From Ideonella aquatica (lineage in GTDB: Bacteria > Pseudomonadota > Gammaproteobacteria > Burkholderiales > Burkholderiaceae_C): a stretch of 64,000 bases of DNA. Positions 8,828 to 19,193 of the stretch are shown piece after piece. The translations under genes and the position numbers were made by a program. The DNA lies in the NCBI RefSeq assembly GCF_018069755.1, contig NZ_JAGQDE010000010.1, positions 1 to 64,000 of the forward strand, read 5' to 3'. The notes beneath the pieces were generated by a model, which saw only the letters and a program-made list of their open reading frames with translations, made no database searches and was not told the DNA's origin. Numbering within the stretch: the stretch's first letter is position 1; every line of letters begins with the position of its first letter.

Positions 8828-10303
8828 ATGTACAGCTTTGCCCAAGCGCCCGCGGCCACGCTGCAATGGCGCCCCGCCTTCCACTACACGCCGCGGGCGA
8901 TGTGGATGAATGATCCCAACGGTCTGGTCTTCCACCAGGGCGTGTACCACCTGTTCTACCAGTACCACCCGCACAGCGCCGTGTGGGGGCCGATGCACTG
9001 GGGCCACGCCACCAGCACCGACCTGCTACGCTGGCAGGAGCAGCCGGTGGCGCTGGCGCCCGATGAACTGGGCATGGTCTTCTCGGGCAGCGCGGTGGTC
9101 GACGCCGACAACCGCAGCGGCCTCGGCCCGGCTGGCAGTCAGCCGCTGGTGGCCGCCTTCACCCACCATGCGATGGACGCCGACCGCGCCGGCGGCATCA
9201 CCCACGAACGGCAGAGCCTGGCCTTCAGCCTCGACGGCGGCCTGAACTGGACCCCCTACGCCGGCAACCCGGTGCTGCCCAACCCAGGCCGCAAGGACTT
9301 CCGCGACCCCAAGCTGCGCTGGCTGCCTGAACGGCAGCGCTGGCTGATGGCGCTGGCCTGTGGCGACCGCATCTGCTTCTACAGCGCTGACGATCTCAGG
9401 CACTGGACTCTGGAGAGCGAGTTCGGCGCCGGTCTCGGGGCCCATGGCGGCGTCTGGGAATGCCCGGACATGTTTCCGCTTCCCGGACCCGACGGCCGCA
9501 CGCGCTGGGTGCTTCTGGTCAGTCTGACACCGGGCGGTCCCAACGGGGGCTCGGCCACCCAGTATTTCATCGGCCAGTTCGATGGCCACCGCTTCACACC
9601 GGACGACACCCAGGTGCGCTGGCTGGACTTCGGGCCCGACAACTACGCGGGCGTCACCTGGTCGGGTGTCGATGACCGAGCGCTGTTTATCGGCTGGATG
9701 AGCAACTGGCAGTACGCCACCCAGGTGCCCACCGCGCCCTGGCGCGGCGCGATGACGCTGCCGCGCGAGCTGGTGCTGCGCAGCGGCGCAGGCGGACAGC
9801 TGCTGCTGGCGTCGCAGCCGGCGCGCGAGCTGCTGGCCCTGGTGCAGGCCCCGGTGCTGGAGCTGGGCGCACAGCGGCTGGACGCGCCGCTGGACCTGTC
9901 GGCCGCGCTGGCAGACACCGACGGCTGCTTCCTGCTGACCTTGTCGACCTCGGCCCTGCAGGGCTTCACGCTGAGCCTGGGCAACGGGCTGGGCGATCGC
10001 CTGCACCTGGGCTACGACGCCCGGGCGCAGCGCTGGTGGATCGACCGCCGCGCCAGCGGCGAGGTGGATTTCCACCCCAGCTTCGCCACCCGCCACAGCG
10101 CCCCGCGCCTGGTCGATGGCGGCGCCAGCCACGTGGCACTGTGGTTCGACCGCGGTGTGGCGGAACTCTTCGCCGACGACGGCCTGAGCGTGATGACCAG
10201 CCTGCATTTCAACCGTCAGCCCTGGCAGCTGGCGCAGCTTCAGGTCGATGCGCCGATGGCGCTGGACGGCCTGCGACTGCAAGCGCTGCGCGACCCGCGC
10301 TGA
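8828..10303 (+). CDS. GH32 beta-fructosidase (sucrose/fructan hydrolase)
   Basis: A 491-residue glycoside hydrolase family 32 enzyme releasing fructose from sucrose, kestoses or levan-type chains. The three family motifs are present: WMNDPNG with nucleophile Asp29, FRDPK with transition-state Asp160, and WECPDMF with acid/base Glu211. The five-blade propeller is followed by a C-terminal beta-sandwich (about residue 340 on). No convincing signal peptide begins at this ATG; an in-frame hydrophobic stretch upstream (TLPAFFGLALTA) is encoded by terminator DNA and lacks a good start. It may therefore act in the cytoplasm or periplasm. The gene converges on the ABC binding-protein gene with a 1-bp gap. 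Confidence 0.92.
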   Translation: MYSFAQAPAATLQWRPAFHYTPRAMWMNDPNGLVFHQGVYHLFYQYHPHSAVWGPMHWGHATSTDLLRWQEQPVALAPDELGMVFSGSAVVDADNRSGLGPAGSQPLVAAFTHHAMDADRAGGITHERQSLAFSLDGGLNWTPYAGNPVLPNPGRKDFRDPKLRWLPERQRWLMALACGDRICFYSADDLRHWTLESEFGAGLGAHGGVWECPDMFPLPGPDGRTRWVLLVSLTPGGPNGGSATQYFIGQFDGHRFTPDDTQVRWLDFGPDNYAGVTWSGVDDRALFIGWMSNWQYATQVPTAPWRGAMTLPRELVLRSGAGGQLLLASQPARELLALVQAPVLELGAQRLDAPLDLSAALADTDGCFLLTLSTSALQGFTLSLGNGLGDRLHLGYDARAQRWWIDRRASGEVDFHPSFATRHSAPRLVDGGASHVALWFDRGVAELFADDGLSVMTSLHFNRQPWQLAQLQVDAPMALDGLRLQALRDPR

Positions 10304-10304
10304 G

Positions 10305-11627
10305 TCAGCGTGCCGCCAGCGCCCGCGCCTGGCGGTTGGCCTCGCGCAGCAGCGGGCCGGCGGGCTCGCCGCTGAAGAGGATGCGCTGCATCGCCGAGTC
10401 CAGCACCTCGTTGATCTCGGCTGCGTTGGCGACGATCGGCGGGGCGAAGGTTTTGCCTTGCGCGGTGGCCAGAAAGACCCGCGCGTCGGCACCCAGGCGA
10501 CTCTGCGCCTGCAGCGCCACCTCGGCCAGGCCGCGAATCGCCGGGTAGACGACGCCGGCCTGCGCCACCACCTGCTGGCAAGCGGGTGAGCCCAGGTAGC
10601 GCACCCACTGCCAGGCCTGCTCAGGATGACGGGTGCCCTTCCAGATGACGTGGCCGATGCCGCCCATCATGCTGGTGCGCTGCCCGCCGGGACCGACCGG
10701 CAGCGGCACCCAGGCGTGGGGGAACTTCAGCTGGCGGGCCATCTGCCCGGTCATCCAGGCGCCGATGGGCACCACGGCCACGCGGCCCATCGTGAACAGG
10801 GTCTCGGCGCCGAGGCGACCGAGCTGCTGCGGTGTGGCCGAGACGCCGCGCCGAGGCAGTGCGGCCAGCCAGTCCAGCGTTTCGGCCAGTCGCGGGTCAT
10901 CGTAGTGCAGGACCTGCGACCAGGGCGCATCCTGGAAGCGCCAGCCATTGGAGACGGCGAAATGGCTCCACTCGGTCTGGCCCATCATGCCGCCGGCCGC
11001 CGGTGTCTGGTAGCCGAAGACCTTGACGCGGCGCTTGTCGAAGGCGGGGTCCAGTGCGTCGCGATCGGCCTCGTCGCGGGTCAGGCGGGCGATCAGGCGG
11101 CCGAAGCTGCCGCCATCGCGGGGGTTCCAGTCCAGCCGCTGCAGGGCCTCATCGGCGATGCCAGCGCGGCGTGTCATGTCCAGGTTGACCAGCAGCGCCA
11201 CGGTATCCCAATCGGCCGGCAGCGCGTACTGTCGACCCTGGCGCGACCAGTTGTCGTACAGGCCTGGCAGGTACGCGGCAGGATCGACGCGGTCACGCTG
11301 TGCCAGCGGCGCAATGTCGAGCAGCACGCCGTTGTCGACCTGCTCGGGAAACTTGCTCAGGTGGTTGGCGAAGACGTCGGGCGCGGTGTTGGCAATGAAG
11401 CCGGTGGACAGGCTGCTCCAGTAGTCGTCCCAACCTTGCTGCTGCACCCGCACCTGCACACCGGGATGCAGGCGCTCGAAGTCGCGCGCGCACTGCTGGT
11501 ACATCGGGCGCTGGCTGGCGTCCCACAGCAGGTGGCGCAACTGCACCGGCGCCGCGGCGGCGTGGCTGGCCCCGGCCGCGAGCAGCGCAGCGGCCAGTGC
11601 GGCCAAGGTCTTGCTTGCGCGCATCAT
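10305..11627 (-). CDS. Sugar ABC transporter substrate-binding protein (MalE-like)
   Basis: A 440-residue solute-binding protein of the extracellular family 1 type, acting in the periplasm. The signal peptide (MMRASKTLAALAAALLAAG to SHAAAA) and the ATG at 11627, preceded by GGTGAGGA, decide the start. Typical elements are FERLHPGVQVRV, TAPDVFANHLSKF, QYALPADWDTVALLVN and MGRVAVVPIGAWM. It is the last gene of a minus-strand permease-permease-binding protein operon overlapping or abutting the permease stop. With the ATPase gene on the opposite strand it completes a CUT1-type importer. Next to alpha-galactosidase and gal genes the likely cargo is raffinose, melibiose or another galactoside. Confidence 0.88.
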   Translation of the reverse strand: MMRASKTLAALAAALLAAGASHAAAAPVQLRHLLWDASQRPMYQQCARDFERLHPGVQVRVQQQGWDDYWSSLSTGFIANTAPDVFANHLSKFPEQVDNGVLLDIAPLAQRDRVDPAAYLPGLYDNWSRQGRQYALPADWDTVALLVNLDMTRRAGIADEALQRLDWNPRDGGSFGRLIARLTRDEADRDALDPAFDKRRVKVFGYQTPAAGGMMGQTEWSHFAVSNGWRFQDAPWSQVLHYDDPRLAETLDWLAALPRRGVSATPQQLGRLGAETLFTMGRVAVVPIGAWMTGQMARQLKFPHAWVPLPVGPGGQRTSMMGGIGHVIWKGTRHPEQAWQWVRYLGSPACQQVVAQAGVVYPAIRGLAEVALQAQSRLGADARVFLATAQGKTFAPPIVANAAEINEVLDSAMQRILFSGEPAGPLLREANRQARALAAR

Positions 11628-11634
11628 CACGTCC

Positions 11635-12531
11635 TCACCGGCCACCACTGAACTGCACCGACTCGACCACCCGCCGCCCGAAGACCATCAGCAGCAGCAA
11701 CGTCGGCAGCACGGTGATCGTGCTGGCGGCCATCAGGCCGGACCAGTCGATCTGGCCCTGCGGGGTCTGTGACTTGAAGGCCTGCAGCGCCACCGGCAGC
11801 ACCTGCATGTCCTCGCCCGGCGACACCACAAAGGGCCAGAAGAACTCGTTCCAGGCGCCGATGCCGGTGAGCATGGCGATGGTGGCCAGCGGGGTGGTGG
11901 ACAGCGGCAGCACGATGCGGCGGAAGATGTAGAAGTGCGAGGCCCCATCCAGCAGGGCCGCCTCCTCCAGGTCACGCGGCACCGACAGGAAGAACTGCCG
12001 CAGAAAGAAGATCGAGAAGCCTGACATCAGCGCGAAGGGCGCCACCATGCCGGCCATTGTCCCCAGCCAGCCCAGGTCGCGGATCAGGATGAAGTTGGGG
12101 ATGAACAGCACCACGCCGGGCAGCATCATCGAGCCGATGAAGGCGCCGAAGATCAGACGGCGTCCGGGGAACTCCAGCCGTGCGAAGGCATAGGCCGCCA
12201 TTGCACTGTTGGTGGTCTGCAGGATCACCACCAGCGCCGTGAACAGCAGCGAGTTCAGCAGGGCGCGGACAAAGTTGACCTCGGCACCTGAGCCGCCCAG
12301 CGCCAGGCTCTGCTCGGCATCCAGGCCGCCGGCGACGCGCACGAAGTTGACCCCCGTCGGCTCACTGGGCCACCAGTCGGCCGCATGCGCGTACAGCGCC
12401 TGCGGATGCTCGACAGCGGTCTTGAGCATCACCAGCAGCGGCGCCACGGTCAGCACCAGCATGGCAGCCAGCGCAGCCCAGGCCAGCAGGCGGCCAAGGC
12501 CGGGCGGCGGGTTCGGGGAGGCGTGGTCCAT
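11635..12531 (-). CDS. Sugar ABC transporter permease (MalG-like)
   Basis: A 298-residue inner-membrane permease with about six transmembrane helices. The EAA loop that docks on the ATPase is visible as EEAALLDGASHFYIFRRIVLPLS in pieces (EAALLDG and IVLPLS). The opening (LAWAALAAMLVLTVAPLLVML) is the first helix, followed by a long periplasmic loop typical of MalG proteins. Its start is 3 bp downstream of the MalF-like gene, so the two are translationally coupled and form the membrane pore of the importer. Confidence 0.9.
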   Translation of the reverse strand: MDHASPNPPPGLGRLLAWAALAAMLVLTVAPLLVMLKTAVEHPQALYAHAADWWPSEPTGVNFVRVAGGLDAEQSLALGGSGAEVNFVRALLNSLLFTALVVILQTTNSAMAAYAFARLEFPGRRLIFGAFIGSMMLPGVVLFIPNFILIRDLGWLGTMAGMVAPFALMSGFSIFFLRQFFLSVPRDLEEAALLDGASHFYIFRRIVLPLSTTPLATIAMLTGIGAWNEFFWPFVVSPGEDMQVLPVALQAFKSQTPQGQIDWSGLMAASTITVLPTLLLLMVFGRRVVESVQFSGGR

Positions 12532-12534
12532 GGT

Positions 12535-13449
12535 TCAGGCCAGGTCGTTCTGGTCGGCGCGCATCAGGCGCATCTGCAGCACCGTGTAGAGCAGCATCAC
12601 CGCGCACAGCACCATCGACATCGCCGAGGCATAGCCCATCTTCAGGAAGCCGAAGGCGTTCTGGACGATGTAGTGCACGATGACCCGCGTGGCATCCTGT
12701 GGACCGCCCTTGGTGGTCACGGCCACGGTGTCGAAGATCTGCAGCGAGCCGGTCACGCTGGTCACCAGCACAAAGACCATCACCGGCCGCAGCAGCGGCA
12801 GCGTGATGCGGCGGAACATCTGCCACTCGCTGGCGCCCTCCATCGCCGCGGCCTCGTAGAGCGTGCGCGGAATGTTCTGCAGCCCGGCCAGAAAGAGCAT
12901 CGCCACCAGGCCCATGTGGCGCCAGACGTTGACCGCCGCCACTGTGGCCAGGGCCTGGTCGGCCCCCGAGAAGAAGGGCTGGCGCTCGCCACCCAGCTGC
13001 TCGATCAGCGCGTTGACCGCGCCCAGCGCCGGGTCCAGCATCCACAGCCAGACCAGCGCCACCAGCACGTTGCTGAGCAGGTAGGGCAGCAGCACCACAG
13101 ACTTGACGAACAGCGAGCGCGTGAGCCGGTCCATCGCCACGGCCAGGCCCAGGCCCAGCATAGTTTGCAGCGGGATGTTCATCAGCGCGTAGCCCAGCGA
13201 GAGCTTCATGCCCTGCCAGAAGCGTTCGTCGTGCCACAGGCGCTGGTAATTGGCCCAGCCCACGTCACGTGGCGGACGCAGCAGGTTCCAGTCGGTGAAG
13301 CTGATTTCCACCGCGCGCAGCGCCGGCAGCGCGTAGAACAGCACAAAGCCCAGCAGCGCGGGCGCAATCATGGCCCAGGCCGTCCAGGCTTCGCGACCGG
13401 GCAGCGCGGTGCGCCAGGCCGCTTGGGCGGGGGCTTCATGGTCCGTCAT
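12535..13449 (-). CDS. Sugar ABC transporter permease (MalF-like)
   Basis: A CUT1 permease of about 304 residues with six predicted helices (first: AMIAPALLGFVLFYALPAL) and the EAA motif EAAAMEGASEW-...-ITLPLLRPV. The ATG at 13449 (MTDHEAPAQ) is preferred because upstream in-frame codons overlap an inverted repeat that looks regulatory; an ATG at 13494 would add 15 residues. Neither has a strong ribosome-binding site, so the start is uncertain. First gene of the minus-strand importer operon, divergent from the ATPase gene. Confidence 0.87.
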   Translation of the reverse strand: MTDHEAPAQAAWRTALPGREAWTAWAMIAPALLGFVLFYALPALRAVEISFTDWNLLRPPRDVGWANYQRLWHDERFWQGMKLSLGYALMNIPLQTMLGLGLAVAMDRLTRSLFVKSVVLLPYLLSNVLVALVWLWMLDPALGAVNALIEQLGGERQPFFSGADQALATVAAVNVWRHMGLVAMLFLAGLQNIPRTLYEAAAMEGASEWQMFRRITLPLLRPVMVFVLVTSVTGSLQIFDTVAVTTKGGPQDATRVIVHYIVQNAFGFLKMGYASAMSMVLCAVMLLYTVLQMRLMRADQNDLA

Positions 13450-13452
13450 GGC

Positions 13453-13467
13453 GCTAATGTTATTAGC
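13453..13467. promoter_or_regulatory. Inverted repeat at the MalF-like start
   Basis: GCTAAT-GTT-ATTAGC, perfect 6-bp arms with a 3-nt spacer, immediately upstream of the preferred ATG of the minus-strand permease. It is much AT-richer than its surroundings and could be a regulator site for the divergent importer genes; it is about 110 bp from the stronger palindrome at 13565. Confidence 0.4.
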
Positions 13468-13564
13468 ATTCACTTCAGCAATCATGAGGGACAACCCGCA
13501 GCGAACCCGCTCTATGCCCTATCGGGTGCGTGAGCGCGCGACGGCTGCGGGTTATCACCAGTGA

Positions 13565-13580
13565 TTGATAATATTATCAA
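13565..13580. promoter_or_regulatory. Perfect 16-bp palindrome between divergent ABC genes
   Basis: TTGATAATATTATCAA, a perfect palindrome in GC-rich DNA, 39 bp before the ATPase ATG and about 115 bp before the MalF-like gene. Its position and symmetry suggest an operator controlling both directions. The LacI regulator at 20247-21317, at the end of the same gene cluster, is the likely partner (inference). It differs from the TTGCAATCGATTGCAA type seen elsewhere in the window. Confidence 0.6.
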
Positions 13581-13619
13581 CGCGACAATCCGGTCCCGTT
13601 CCCAGCCCTCCACCTCCCC

Positions 13620-14771
<1,152 letters not shown>

Positions 14772-14796
14772 GTCCCTCACGCCAAAGACCCCCGCC

Positions 14797-16968
14797 ATGA
14801 CCTACACCGCCCTGCCCAACAGCCCGGCCGAGTTCCTCGTCCTGCATGGCCGCGACAGCTCCCTGGTGATTGAGCACCACACCGACGAAGGTCCTTTGTG
14901 GCGCTACTGGGGGCCGCGCCTGGCCGACGGCAGCACGCCCGGCTTGCCCCTGCGCGAGAGCCGACCACTGCCGTCCTTCATGCTCGACCATGACCAGCCG
15001 CTCACCGTGATGCCGGGTTTCGGCGTAGGCTGGTTCGGCCAGAGCGCGCTGCTGGCGCACCGCGACGGGCGCGATTTCTCGCTGGCCTTCCAGCGAGCTG
15101 AGGTGCACTGGCGCGAGCCGAGCCGCGCGCTGGAGCTGCTGCTGCACGACGACACCGCGCGCCTGCAGGCGCGGCTGACGCTGTCGCTCGATGCGCACGA
15201 CGTGCTGCGCGTGCAGACCACGCTGAGCAACCTGGGTGATGCACCCCTGGAGATTCAGTGGCTGGCCGCCGCCACGCTGCCCCTGCCGGCCGAGGCGAAT
15301 GCGGTGCGCAGCTTCGCCGGCCAGCACAACCACGAGTTCCTGCTGCAAGCGGATGCGCTGTCGCGCAGCACCTGGCGTCGCGAGAGCCGGCGCGGCCGCA
15401 CCAGCCACGACAACTGGCCAGGCGCGGTGGTCACCACCCCCGGCGCCACCGAGCACCAGGGCCTGGTCTTCGGCGCCCACCTGGCCTGGTCGGGCAACCA
15501 CCAGCAGAGCATCGAGTGGCTGCACGACGGCAGCTACCAGTGGCAGCTGGGCGAGTGGTTGGCGCCCGGTGAGGTGCTCCTCGCCCCCGGCGCGTCGCTG
15601 AGCACGCCCGAGGTGGTGGCCAGCCTGTCCACCGCCGGCCTGAATGGCCTGGCCGCCAATTTCCACGCCGAACTGCGCCGCCGCCTGCCCTGGAAGGGCG
15701 GGCGCATGAAGCCGCGGCCGGTGCACCTCAACACCTGGGAGGGCCTGTACTTCAACCACCAGCTGCCGGACCTGATGGCGCTGGCCGATGCCGCTGCGGA
15801 GGTAGGCGTCGAGCGCTTCGTGCTGGACGACGGCTGGTTCCTCGGCCGCCACCACGACCGCGCCGGCCTGGGCGACTGGTGGGCCGACCCCAGCAAGTAC
15901 CCCGACGGCCTGGCGCCGCTGGCGCACCATGTCGTGGCGCGCGGCATGGCCTTCGGCCTGTGGTTCGAGCCCGAGATGGTCAACCCAGACAGCGAGCTGC
16001 ACCGGGCCCACCCCGACTGGGCGCTGCAGCTTCACGGCCGTCCCATGCTCACCGCGCGCCACCAGCTGGTGCTCGACATCTCGCGGCCCGAGGTGTCGCA
16101 GTACCTGTTCGAGAAGATCGACGCGCTGCTGTCCACGCTGCCGATCAGCTACATCAAGTGGGACCACAACCGCGACCTGGCCGCGGCCGGTCTGGCCGAT
16201 GGCCGGCCCGGCTGGCATGTGCAGGTGGATGCCGCCTACGCACTGATGCAGCGCCTGCTGGACCAGCACCCGGCGCTGGAGATCGAGAGCTGCTCCGGCG
16301 GCGGCGGCCGCATCGACTTCGGCGTGCTGCGCCACACCCACCGCGTCTGGACCAGCGACTGCATCGATGCCGGCTCGCGGGTGTCGATCCAGCGCCACTT
16401 CCTGCAGTTCTTCCCGCCCGAGGTGATGGGCGCCCACATCGGCACCGCGCCGGCGCACTCCACCGGCCGCAGCCAGGCCATGGCCTACCGCGGCGCTGTG
16501 GCCCTCAGCGGCCACCTGGGCGTGGAGCTGGACGTGCGCCACCTGGACGCCGACACCCGCCAGCAGCTGTGCGGCTGGATCGCGCTGTACAAGCAGTGGC
16601 GCGACCACATCCATGCCAGCCGCACCTGGCTGGGCGAAGCCGGCGACCATGTGGTCTGGCAGGTCCACGGCCAACCCGGGGGCGACGACTTCCTCTTCAT
16701 CAGCCTGCGCACGGCGCCCAGCGGCCACCGCTATCAGCGCACGGCCAAGCTGTCGATGCTGGAGGCCGGCGCGCGCTACCGACTGCGCGTGGTCACGCCC
16801 GACGGCCTGCCCGAGGGCCAGCTCTACTGCGGCAGCGCGCCCTTCTTCGACACCCTGCGCACGCCCGAAGGCGTGGTGCTGGACGGCGACTGGCTGCGGC
16901 ACGGTGGCCTGCCCTTGCCGCGCAGCTTGGCCGAGACCGGCTTCATCGTCCACCTGCACAAGCTCTGA
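14797..16968 (+). CDS. GH36 alpha-galactosidase
   Basis: A 723-residue alpha-galactosidase of bacterial GH36 (family length about 700-740), removing alpha-1,6-galactose from melibiose, raffinose or stachyose. It has an N-terminal beta-sandwich, a TIM barrel from about residue 310 (HLNTWEGLYF, VLDDGWF) and a C-terminal beta domain. Nucleophile Asp456 lies in YIKWDHNRD, the substrate loop is CSGGGGRIDFG and acid/base Asp521 lies in WTSDCID. No signal peptide, so it should act on imported sugar. It lies between the ABC ATPase and galT (3-bp gap), which makes the released galactose the direct input of the Leloir genes. Confidence 0.95.
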   Translation: MTYTALPNSPAEFLVLHGRDSSLVIEHHTDEGPLWRYWGPRLADGSTPGLPLRESRPLPSFMLDHDQPLTVMPGFGVGWFGQSALLAHRDGRDFSLAFQRAEVHWREPSRALELLLHDDTARLQARLTLSLDAHDVLRVQTTLSNLGDAPLEIQWLAAATLPLPAEANAVRSFAGQHNHEFLLQADALSRSTWRRESRRGRTSHDNWPGAVVTTPGATEHQGLVFGAHLAWSGNHQQSIEWLHDGSYQWQLGEWLAPGEVLLAPGASLSTPEVVASLSTAGLNGLAANFHAELRRRLPWKGGRMKPRPVHLNTWEGLYFNHQLPDLMALADAAAEVGVERFVLDDGWFLGRHHDRAGLGDWWADPSKYPDGLAPLAHHVVARGMAFGLWFEPEMVNPDSELHRAHPDWALQLHGRPMLTARHQLVLDISRPEVSQYLFEKIDALLSTLPISYIKWDHNRDLAAAGLADGRPGWHVQVDAAYALMQRLLDQHPALEIESCSGGGGRIDFGVLRHTHRVWTSDCIDAGSRVSIQRHFLQFFPPEVMGAHIGTAPAHSTGRSQAMAYRGAVALSGHLGVELDVRHLDADTRQQLCGWIALYKQWRDHIHASRTWLGEAGDHVVWQVHGQPGGDDFLFISLRTAPSGHRYQRTAKLSMLEAGARYRLRVVTPDGLPEGQLYCGSAPFFDTLRTPEGVVLDGDWLRHGGLPLPRSLAETGFIVHLHKL

Positions 16969-16971
16969 GCC

Positions 16972-18021
16972 ATGTCCGAGGCCTTTGATCCCGCCGAGCA
17001 CTCGCACCGGCGCCGCAACCCGCTGACCGGCCAGTGGGTGCTGGTGTCGCCGCACCGCGCCAAGCGCCCCTGGCAGGGCGCCCAGGAGGCCGCCGACGAG
17101 CGCCGCGCGCCCGCCCACGACCCCGGCTGCTACCTGTGCGCCGGCAACGCCCGTGTCACCGGCGAGCGCAACCCCGACTACCGCGGCCCCTTCGTCTTCA
17201 CCAATGACTTTGCCGCGATGATGGCCGACGCCCCGGACGCCCCCGAGGCGGCCGATCCACTGTTCAGCACCCAGGTGGCGCGCGGCACCAGCCGGGTCAT
17301 CTGCTTCTCGCCCGACCACGGCCGCACGCTGCCCGAGCTGGCGCACGCCGAGGTGCGCGCGGTGGTCGACACCTGGTGCGCACAGAGCGCCGAGCTGGGC
17401 CAGCGCTGGCGCTGGGTGCAGGTGTTCGAGAACAAGGGCGCGGCCATGGGCTGCTCCAACCCGCATCCGCATGGCCAGGTCTGGGCCTGCGACTTCCTGC
17501 CCAACGAGGCCGCCACCGAGGACCGCGAACAGCTCGCCTACCGCGCCGCCCACGGCCGCCCGCTGCTGCTGGACGTGGCGCTGCGCGAGGCGGGCGGTGA
17601 GCGCGTGGTGGTCAGCAACGCCCACTGGCTGGCCATCGTGCCCTACTGGGCCACCTGGCCCTTCGAAACCCTGCTGCTGCCGCGCTTCGCGGTGCAGCGC
17701 CTGCCGGATCTGACCGATCTGCAGCGCGAGGACCTGGCCGCCGCCGTGCGCGAACTGACTGCCCGCTACGACAACCTGTTCCAGTGCAGCTTCCCGTACT
17801 CGATGGGCTGGCACGGTGCGCCCTTCGGCGACGGCGACACAGCCCACTGGCAGCTGCACGCGCACTTCTACCCGCCGCTGCTGCGTTCGGCCACGGTGCG
17901 CAAGTTCATGGTCGGCTTCGAGATGCTGGCCGAGGCACAGCGCGACCTGACGCCCGAGCAGGCCGCCGCCCGACTGCGCGCCCTGCCCGCCACCCACTAC
18001 CGCGAGCGCGAGCAGTCATGA
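16972..18021 (+). CDS. galT: Galactose-1-phosphate uridylyltransferase
   Basis: A 349-residue class I GalT exchanging UMP between UDP-glucose and galactose 1-phosphate. Zinc-site cysteines are in CYLCAGN; the active-site triad is H165-P-H167 in [10 protein letters not shown], with His167 the uridylylated nucleophile. [16 protein letters not shown]-like sequence near the N-terminus and GWHGAP plus [11 protein letters not shown] near the C-terminus are family hallmarks. It begins 3 bp after the alpha-galactosidase stop and its stop overlaps the galK start (ATGA). Confidence 0.96.
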   Translation: MSEAFDPAEHSHRRRNPLTGQWVLVSPHRAKRPWQGAQEAADERRAPAHDPGCYLCAGNARVTGERNPDYRGPFVFTNDFAAMMADAPDAPEAADPLFSTQVARGTSRVICFSPDHGRTLPELAHAEVRAVVDTWCAQSAELGQRWRWVQVFENKGAAMGCSNPHPHGQVWACDFLPNEAATEDREQLAYRAAHGRPLLLDVALREAGGERVVVSNAHWLAIVPYWATWPFETLLLPRFAVQRLPDLTDLQREDLAAAVRELTARYDNLFQCSFPYSMGWHGAPFGDGDTAHWQLHAHFYPPLLRSATVRKFMVGFEMLAEAQRDLTPEQAAARLRALPATHYREREQS

Positions 18022-19184
18022 GCAGTCCCCTGATCCAGCGCGCCATCGCCAGCTACATCGGCGCTTTCGATGCCCCGCCCCAGACCCTGGTGCAGGCCCC
18101 CGGCCGCGTCAACCTGATCGGCGAGCACACCGACTACAACGACGGCTTCGTGCTGCCCTGCGCGATCGACTTCCACACCGTGGTCGCCATCGGCCCGCGC
18201 CGCGACGGCCGGGTGCGCGTCATTGCCGCCGACCTGAACCATGCCGGCGACGAGTTCACGCTCGGTGAGACCATTGCCCATGCCGGTCCCCGCTCGGCCT
18301 GGGCCGACTACGTCCGCGGTGCGGTACAGATGGCCGTGCGGGAAGGCCTGCCGCTGGCCGGCGCCAACCTGGCCATCGCCGGCGACGTGCCGCAGGGCGC
18401 CGGGCTGTCCTCCTCGGCGGCGCTGGAAGTGGCGGTGCTGCAGGCGCTCAAGTCGCTGCTGGACTCGCCCGTGCCCTCGCCCACGCGGCTGGCGCAGCTG
18501 GCACAGGCCGCCGAGAACGACTACGTCGGCTGCCAGTGCGGCATCATGGACCAGCTGATCTCGGCCTGCGGCCGCGCCGACCACGCGCTGCTGATCGACT
18601 GCCGCAGCCTGGAGGCCCGCCCAGCTCCGCTGCCCGACGATATGGCGGTGATGATCGTGCACTCACGCGTCCGCCGCGGCCTGGTCGAGAGTGCCTACAA
18701 CGAACGTCGGCAGCAGTGCGAACAAGCCGCACGGCATCTGGGCGTCAGCCACCTGCGGGACGCTTCCCTGACCCAGCTGGTGGCCGCTGGGTGGCACTTG
18801 GATGATGTCGTGTTCCGGCGCGCCCGCCATGTGATCACAGAAAACGCACGCACGCTGGCCGCCCATGAGGCGCTGACCCGCGGCGACCTGGTGACCATGG
18901 GACGTCTGATGGCCGAATCGCATGTGTCGATGCGAGATGATTTCGAGATCACGGTACCCGCCATCGATGACCTGGTGACCTTGCTTCAGGCCGAGATCGG
19001 GCCGCAGGGCGGCGCACGCATGACAGGCGGTGGCTTTGGCGGCTGCTGCGTCGCCCTGATGCCGACCGACCAGACCGAGCGTGTGGCTGCCGCCGTCGAG
19101 GCAGGCTACCGCAGCCCTGACGGCGATCCGCCTCGCATCTGGGTCACCCGCGCCGTAGATGGCGCCGGCCCGCTGCCCCGCTGA
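18018..19184 (+). CDS. galK: Galactokinase
   Basis: A 388-residue GHMP kinase phosphorylating galactose at C1 with ATP. Motif 1 is [16 protein letters not shown] (galactokinase signature), motif 2 the ATP loop GAGLSSSAA and motif 3 GGGFGG. The ATG at 18018 overlaps the galT stop by the sequence ATGA, a translational coupling arrangement; a longer upstream frame through galT is only a shadow. galE starts 9 bp downstream, giving a complete Leloir segment behind the alpha-galactosidase. Confidence 0.96.
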   Translation: MSSPLIQRAIASYIGAFDAPPQTLVQAPGRVNLIGEHTDYNDGFVLPCAIDFHTVVAIGPRRDGRVRVIAADLNHAGDEFTLGETIAHAGPRSAWADYVRGAVQMAVREGLPLAGANLAIAGDVPQGAGLSSSAALEVAVLQALKSLLDSPVPSPTRLAQLAQAAENDYVGCQCGIMDQLISACGRADHALLIDCRSLEARPAPLPDDMAVMIVHSRVRRGLVESAYNERRQQCEQAARHLGVSHLRDASLTQLVAAGWHLDDVVFRRARHVITENARTLAAHEALTRGDLVTMGRLMAESHVSMRDDFEITVPAIDDLVTLLQAEIGPQGGARMTGGGFGGCCVALMPTDQTERVAAAVEAGYRSPDGDPPRIWVTRAVDGAGPLPR

Positions 19185-19193
19185 GCCCGGACC

